The notes below the pieces were generated by a model. The model saw nothing but the letters and a program-made list of their open reading frames with translations, was not told where the DNA came from and did not search any database. Made by a program: the position numbers and the translations under genes. A stretch of 10,060 nucleotides of DNA, from the NCBI GenBank assembly GCA_947258805.1, contig CAMYJV010000105.1:1-10060 (forward strand), in the 5' to 3' direction. Origin of the DNA: an uncultured Gammaproteobacteria bacterium (GTDB lineage: Bacteria > Pseudomonadota > Gammaproteobacteria > GCA-2729495). Below are positions 6,783-10,060 of this stretch, piece by piece (the first letter of the stretch is position 1; every line of letters begins with the position of its first letter).

Positions 6783-7684
6783 GCGCGGATGCGGCGGGGG
6801 GCAGCAGATTCCTGCGAGTAGCGGCGCACGGTGTGGTCTGTGCAGGCCGCCCGCGCGTGTTCCACCTGCAGCGAACGCACATTTAAAAGGCTCTGCCGCA
6901 GGTCGAACAAGTGGTCCAGATAGAAGGTCTGCCCGGCATTGGCCACGGAGAATGCGCCGGGTCGCCGGTGACCCAGGTGCGTCACCGTGATTGGCGCCGT
7001 CGTGTTCAGCCACAGGCTCCAGCGGGCGTCATTGTCGGGATCGGCTGGCGTCGTTAGCACCACGTGCTGTGCCCACCGCGCCGCCGGCTCGCCGTCCGCA
7101 GGCCCGAATTGATGCAGCCACTCCGGCGCCAGCCCGGCCACGGTGTGGCGATTCCAGAGTCCGGCGGAATGCTGGCGGAAAAACGGCCAGATGGAGCGGG
7201 CCAGTTCACCAGCCCCGACGATCAGGACCCGGTCGCGGCGTGCCGGGCGGATGAGCCGGCGCACCAGTGAGCCGTAAGACTCGCCGCCGATGCCCTGCAG
7301 GTGCCGCGCGCGTATGCGCCGGGTGTCCAGCAGCAACGCGTCTACGATGCCGGCCAGTGCCTGGCTTGCTGCGGGGTCCGTCGCGCGCCACCGTAACCAG
7401 GCCTGGCGGAACTGGCCGAGCACATTGGTCTCGCCCGGTATTGCGCTGTGCAGCCCGGAGATGAATTCGAGCAGGAAGCGATAGGCCGCCGCACCCGTGT
7501 AGCTCTCGGGCGTGCCGTCAGGCGCGCGCGCCGGCGGCGTGGCACTGATCCACACCCGCCGCAGGCAGGTTTCCACCGCCAGCCCGGCTGCGGCCGGCCA
7601 CGGGTGTGCACCCGGCAGGTTGCCGTCATAGCACCAGTGCGCGACGTAGAGGGCCGTCACGTCTAGTCGAGGCTCGCCAGCCAT
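6779..7684 (-). CDS. hemA: Compact, divergent glutamyl-tRNA reductase
   Basis: HemA reduces glutamyl-tRNA(Glu) to glutamate-1-semialdehyde with NADPH. From ATG 7684 the protein has 301 residues, against about 415 usual. Visible family marks are ETCLRR with Cys40 (the catalytic nucleophile in the STCNR motif, Cys50 in E. coli), GLHSAIPGETNVLGQ at 77-91 (family GLDSMVLGEPQILGQ), and the Rossmann loop IVGAGELA at 155-162. FYLDHLFDLRQSLLNVRSLQ near the end corresponds to the start of the linker helix. The C-terminal dimerisation domain after this is absent, and the catalytic domain is shorter between Cys40 and GLHS, where the usual YVHE histidine is not seen. A start at GTG 7660, two bases after the cysK stop, would give 293 residues. 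ATG 7684 has GGAAGG 12 bases upstream and overlaps cysK by 22 bases. Its place before hemC, hemB and hemL supports the call. Confidence 0.8.
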   Translation of the reverse strand: MAGEPRLDVTALYVAHWCYDGNLPGAHPWPAAAGLAVETCLRRVWISATPPARAPDGTPESYTGAAAYRFLLEFISGLHSAIPGETNVLGQFRQAWLRWRATDPAASQALAGIVDALLLDTRRIRARHLQGIGGESYGSLVRRLIRPARRDRVLIVGAGELARSIWPFFRQHSAGLWNRHTVAGLAPEWLHQFGPADGEPAARWAQHVVLTTPADPDNDARWSLWLNTTAPITVTHLGHRRPGAFSVANAGQTFYLDHLFDLRQSLLNVRSLQVEHARAACTDHTVRRYSQESAAPRRIRA

Positions 7685-8619
7685 TCGTCGTCGGAACCTT
7701 CCGGCACCTCCTCGAACAGGTAGGTACTCAGATAGCGTTCGCCCGTGTCCGGCAGCATGCTCAGGATTGTGGCGCCGCGTTCCGCCCTGTCTGCCACCTG
7801 CATGGCGGCCGCCAGCGTCGCGCCCCCGGACAGACCGGAAAAAATGCCTTCTTCGCGGGCCAGGCGCAGGGCCCACTGCTTGCTGTCTTCGTCGGTGACG
7901 GGCACCAGTTCGTCATAGACGTCCGGGTTCAGCACCGCCGGCACGAAATTGGGTGTCCAGCCCTGGATCTTGTGGGGCTTCCATTCCTTGCCGGCCAGCA
8001 TCGATGCTTCCGCCGGTTCCGTGGCGACGATGCGCACGCTTGGCCGCGCGCGCTTGATGACTTCGCCGGCGCCGGTCATTGTGCCGCCCGTCCCCCAGCC
8101 GGTGACCCAGTAGTCGAGATTCCGGTTGGCGAAATCGCGCAGGATTTCCGGCCCGGTGGTGTTGCGGTGATAGGCGGGATTGGCGGGGTTCTCGAACTGG
8201 CTGGCCAGGAACCAGCCGTGCTGCTCTGCCAGTTCCGCGGCGCGCAGAACCATGCCCGTACCCTTCTCCGCGGCGGGCGTCAGGATGACCCTGGCGCCGA
8301 GCGCTCGCATGATCTTGCGCCGTTCGATGGAAAAGGTTTCAACCATGGTGGCCACGAACGGATACCCCCGGGCGGCACATACCATCGCCAGCGCGATACC
8401 GGTGTTCCCGGAAGTTGCCTCGATGACCGTTTGCCCGGGCTTCAGCGCACCGCTGCGCTCGGCGTCGTTAATGATGGCGAGCGCGAGCCGGTCCTTCACC
8501 GACCCGAGGGGATTGAAAGCTTCCACTTTCACGAACATTTCTACACCGGCCGGCGCAATCTTATTCAGCCGGACGACGGGGGTGTTGCCGATAGTGTCGA
8601 GGATGCTGTCGTAGATCAT
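7663..8619 (-). CDS. cysK: Cysteine synthase (O-acetylserine sulfhydrylase)
   Basis: This PLP enzyme makes cysteine from O-acetylserine and sulfide in the cytoplasm. The protein has 318 residues, normal for CysK. Lys42 in NPLGSVKDR is the PLP lysine; TSGNTG at 69-74 is the substrate-binding loop; GWGTGGTMTG is the PLP-phosphate loop; SGLSGG and the C-terminal DTGERYLST are also family marks. The ATG at 8619 begins the homology (MIYDSILDTIGNTP) and lies 28 bases after the cysG stop; the Shine-Dalgarno is weak. CysM or the catalytic core of a cystathionine beta-synthase are related alternatives, but length and motifs favour CysK. Its place directly after cysG links the siroheme cofactor to the pathway that consumes the sulfide made by siroheme-dependent sulfite reductase. 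Confidence 0.9.
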   Translation of the reverse strand: MIYDSILDTIGNTPVVRLNKIAPAGVEMFVKVEAFNPLGSVKDRLALAIINDAERSGALKPGQTVIEATSGNTGIALAMVCAARGYPFVATMVETFSIERRKIMRALGARVILTPAAEKGTGMVLRAAELAEQHGWFLASQFENPANPAYHRNTTGPEILRDFANRNLDYWVTGWGTGGTMTGAGEVIKRARPSVRIVATEPAEASMLAGKEWKPHKIQGWTPNFVPAVLNPDVYDELVPVTDEDSKQWALRLAREEGIFSGLSGGATLAAAMQVADRAERGATILSMLPDTGERYLSTYLFEEVPEGSDDEWLASLD

Positions 8620-8647
8620 GATGGTGATGTCCGTGTTGCAGTCATTG

Positions 8648-10048
8648 TCAGAGCGCGGCCTGTGACGTTGGCGGTTCAGCCTCGAACCATTGCAGCTGCC
8701 CGGCCAGACCCGCAACGTCGCCGACCACCAGCAGGGCTGGGGTGCGGACTTCCTGCAGCCTGCCAGGCAAATTCGCCAGCGTGCCGCCGGTGACCCGCTG
8801 GTCACGGGTAGTCCCCTGTTCCACCAGCGCGGCGGGCGTCTGGGCGACTTTACCGTGAGCCTGCAAGGCTTCGCACAGGGCGGCCACGCGCCGCCCCCCC
8901 ATGTAGACCACCAGCGTATGGCCGCTCTGCACCAGCGGCGTCCAGTTAGTTTCCTTCGCGCCCGGCGCGCGATGCCCGGTCACGAAGCTTACGCCTTCTG
9001 CCATGCCCCGGTGAGTCAGCGGAATGCCCGCGTATGCCGAGCAGCCCGATGCGGCCGTGACACCGGGCACAGCCTGGAACGGCAGCCCGGCCTCGGCCAG
9101 CGCCTGCATTTCTTCACCGCCGCGGCCGAACACGAAGGGATCGCCACCCTTCAGTCGGCAGACCCGTTCGCCGCGCCGCACGCGCCGCACCAGTTCACGG
9201 TTAATGTCCGCCTGATCCGTTGAAGGCCCGCCCCCCTGCTTGCCGACGCAGATCAGCTCCGCATCGCGCCGGGCCAGGTCGAGAATCTCGGCCGCAACCA
9301 GCCGGTCATACAGGACCGAATCCGCGCGCTGCAGCAGGAATTGCGCGCGGCGCGTCAGCAGGCCCGGATCACCCGGACCCGCGCCGACGAGCCAGGCTTC
9401 GCCGACGGTTTTTTGCGGGGCGCCACTGAGCCGCTGCTGGAGCAGCTGGTCTGCAGCGGTTTCCCGACCGGCGAGCACCTGTTCGGCCGGTGCACCGTCG
9501 AGGGTGTCCTGCCAGAAACGCAGGCGTTCCCGGCCAGCCGGCACGCGGGTCGCAACACGCTGGCGCCAGCGGCCCACCCATCTGGCGAGGTCGGCAACGC
9601 GTTCCGGCAGCCAGGTCTCGATTTGCTGGCGCAGCATGCGGGCCACCATGGGCGCCTGGCCACCACTGCTGATGGCCAGGACCAGGGGCGACCGGTCGAC
9701 GACGGACGGCAGGATGAAACTGCAGGCATCACCGTCATCGACGACATTGCAAAAGCGTTGCGCGTCACGCGCGGCGGCGGCGACGGCGTGATTGACATCG
9801 TGATCGCTGGTGGCCGCGACTATCAGCAGGTATTCCGGCACGAGTTCGGGACGGAAGTCGCCCAGGATGACGCGCAGATCGCCGCGATCTGCCTGGGCCT
9901 GCAGTTCGGGGCGGATCTCGCGAGCATTCACGGTGACCCGGGCGCCTGCCCGGCGCAGCTGGCGGACCTTGCGCAGGGCCACTTCGCCGCCGCCCACGAC
10001 TAGGCAGGGCTGGTCCCGCACGGCTGCAAACATCGGAAAATAGTCCAT
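8648..10048 (-). CDS. cysG: Siroheme synthase (trifunctional CysG)
   Basis: CysG turns uroporphyrinogen III into siroheme: two SAM-dependent methylations to precorrin-2, NAD-dependent oxidation to sirohydrochlorin, and iron insertion. At 466 residues it has full family length. The N-terminal dehydrogenase/ferrochelatase module shows the NAD loop VVGGGEVA (17-24), Asp104 and Ser128 (SSGG), at the same numbers as the catalytic Asp and phosphoserine of Salmonella CysG. The C-terminal methyltransferase module begins near 219 with GAGPGDPG (222-229). Asp248 (YDRLV) and Lys270 (VGKQGG) match the Salmonella active site, and RLKGGDPFVFGRGGEE follows. The ATG fits the family N-terminus (MDYFPMF) and lies 12 bases from the window edge. 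It is the first visible gene of the minus-strand operon, so the operon promoter probably lies outside the window. Confidence 0.97.
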   Translation of the reverse strand: MDYFPMFAAVRDQPCLVVGGGEVALRKVRQLRRAGARVTVNAREIRPELQAQADRGDLRVILGDFRPELVPEYLLIVAATSDHDVNHAVAAAARDAQRFCNVVDDGDACSFILPSVVDRSPLVLAISSGGQAPMVARMLRQQIETWLPERVADLARWVGRWRQRVATRVPAGRERLRFWQDTLDGAPAEQVLAGRETAADQLLQQRLSGAPQKTVGEAWLVGAGPGDPGLLTRRAQFLLQRADSVLYDRLVAAEILDLARRDAELICVGKQGGGPSTDQADINRELVRRVRRGERVCRLKGGDPFVFGRGGEEMQALAEAGLPFQAVPGVTAASGCSAYAGIPLTHRGMAEGVSFVTGHRAPGAKETNWTPLVQSGHTLVVYMGGRRVAALCEALQAHGKVAQTPAALVEQGTTRDQRVTGGTLANLPGRLQEVRTPALLVVGDVAGLAGQLQWFEAEPPTSQAAL

Positions 10049-10060
10049 CCGGACCGAGAT

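Noticed and set aside
7606..8793. Open frame of 395 codons on the plus strand
   Set aside because: It is antisense to cysK and the cysG end, both unmistakable by motif, and its own translation shows no family motifs.

Overview
The window looks like a GC-rich gammaproteobacterial chromosome segment. The main evidence is a trifunctional CysG whose key residues keep the Salmonella numbering, plus mostly tight gene packing with GTG/TTG starts. No rRNA, tRNA, CRISPR or insertion sequence is visible.

Left part, + strand (1-3030). The window opens inside the last carrier-protein domain of a nonribosomal peptide synthetase that ends with no thioesterase. One base after its stop comes folE (GTP cyclohydrolase I). 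A putative lipoprotein of the PhoX/DUF839 family follows, then an inverted-repeat-rich gap. A small ribbon-helix-helix DNA-binding protein comes next, ending in a clear intrinsic terminator.

Right part, - strand (3054-10048). A compact operon is transcribed right to left: cysG, cysteine synthase (cysK-like), a divergent short hemA, hemC, a hemD-like frame, hemB and hemL. Joints are 28 nt or less, and several genes overlap (ATGA at hemA/hemC, GTGA at hemB/hemL). Together the products would take glutamyl-tRNA to glutamate semialdehyde (HemA), 5-aminolevulinate (HemL), porphobilinogen (HemB), hydroxymethylbilane (HemC), uroporphyrinogen III (HemD) and siroheme (CysG). No hemE or later heme gene is present, so siroheme is the apparent end point. 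Siroheme is the cofactor of assimilatory sulfite reductase, and cysteine synthase uses the sulfide that enzyme makes, so the operon reads as a self-contained siroheme/cysteine unit.

The most interesting signals are in this operon. A perfect 14-bp tandem duplication (5751-5778) puts hemC and hemD out of frame. Removing one copy gives a single open HemC-HemD fusion of 507 residues. The HemC part has no cysteine where the dipyrromethane cofactor is normally attached. The HemA is only about 300 residues, lacking the C-terminal dimerisation domain and part of the catalytic domain. These features suggest an unusual, possibly transferred, tetrapyrrole gene set.
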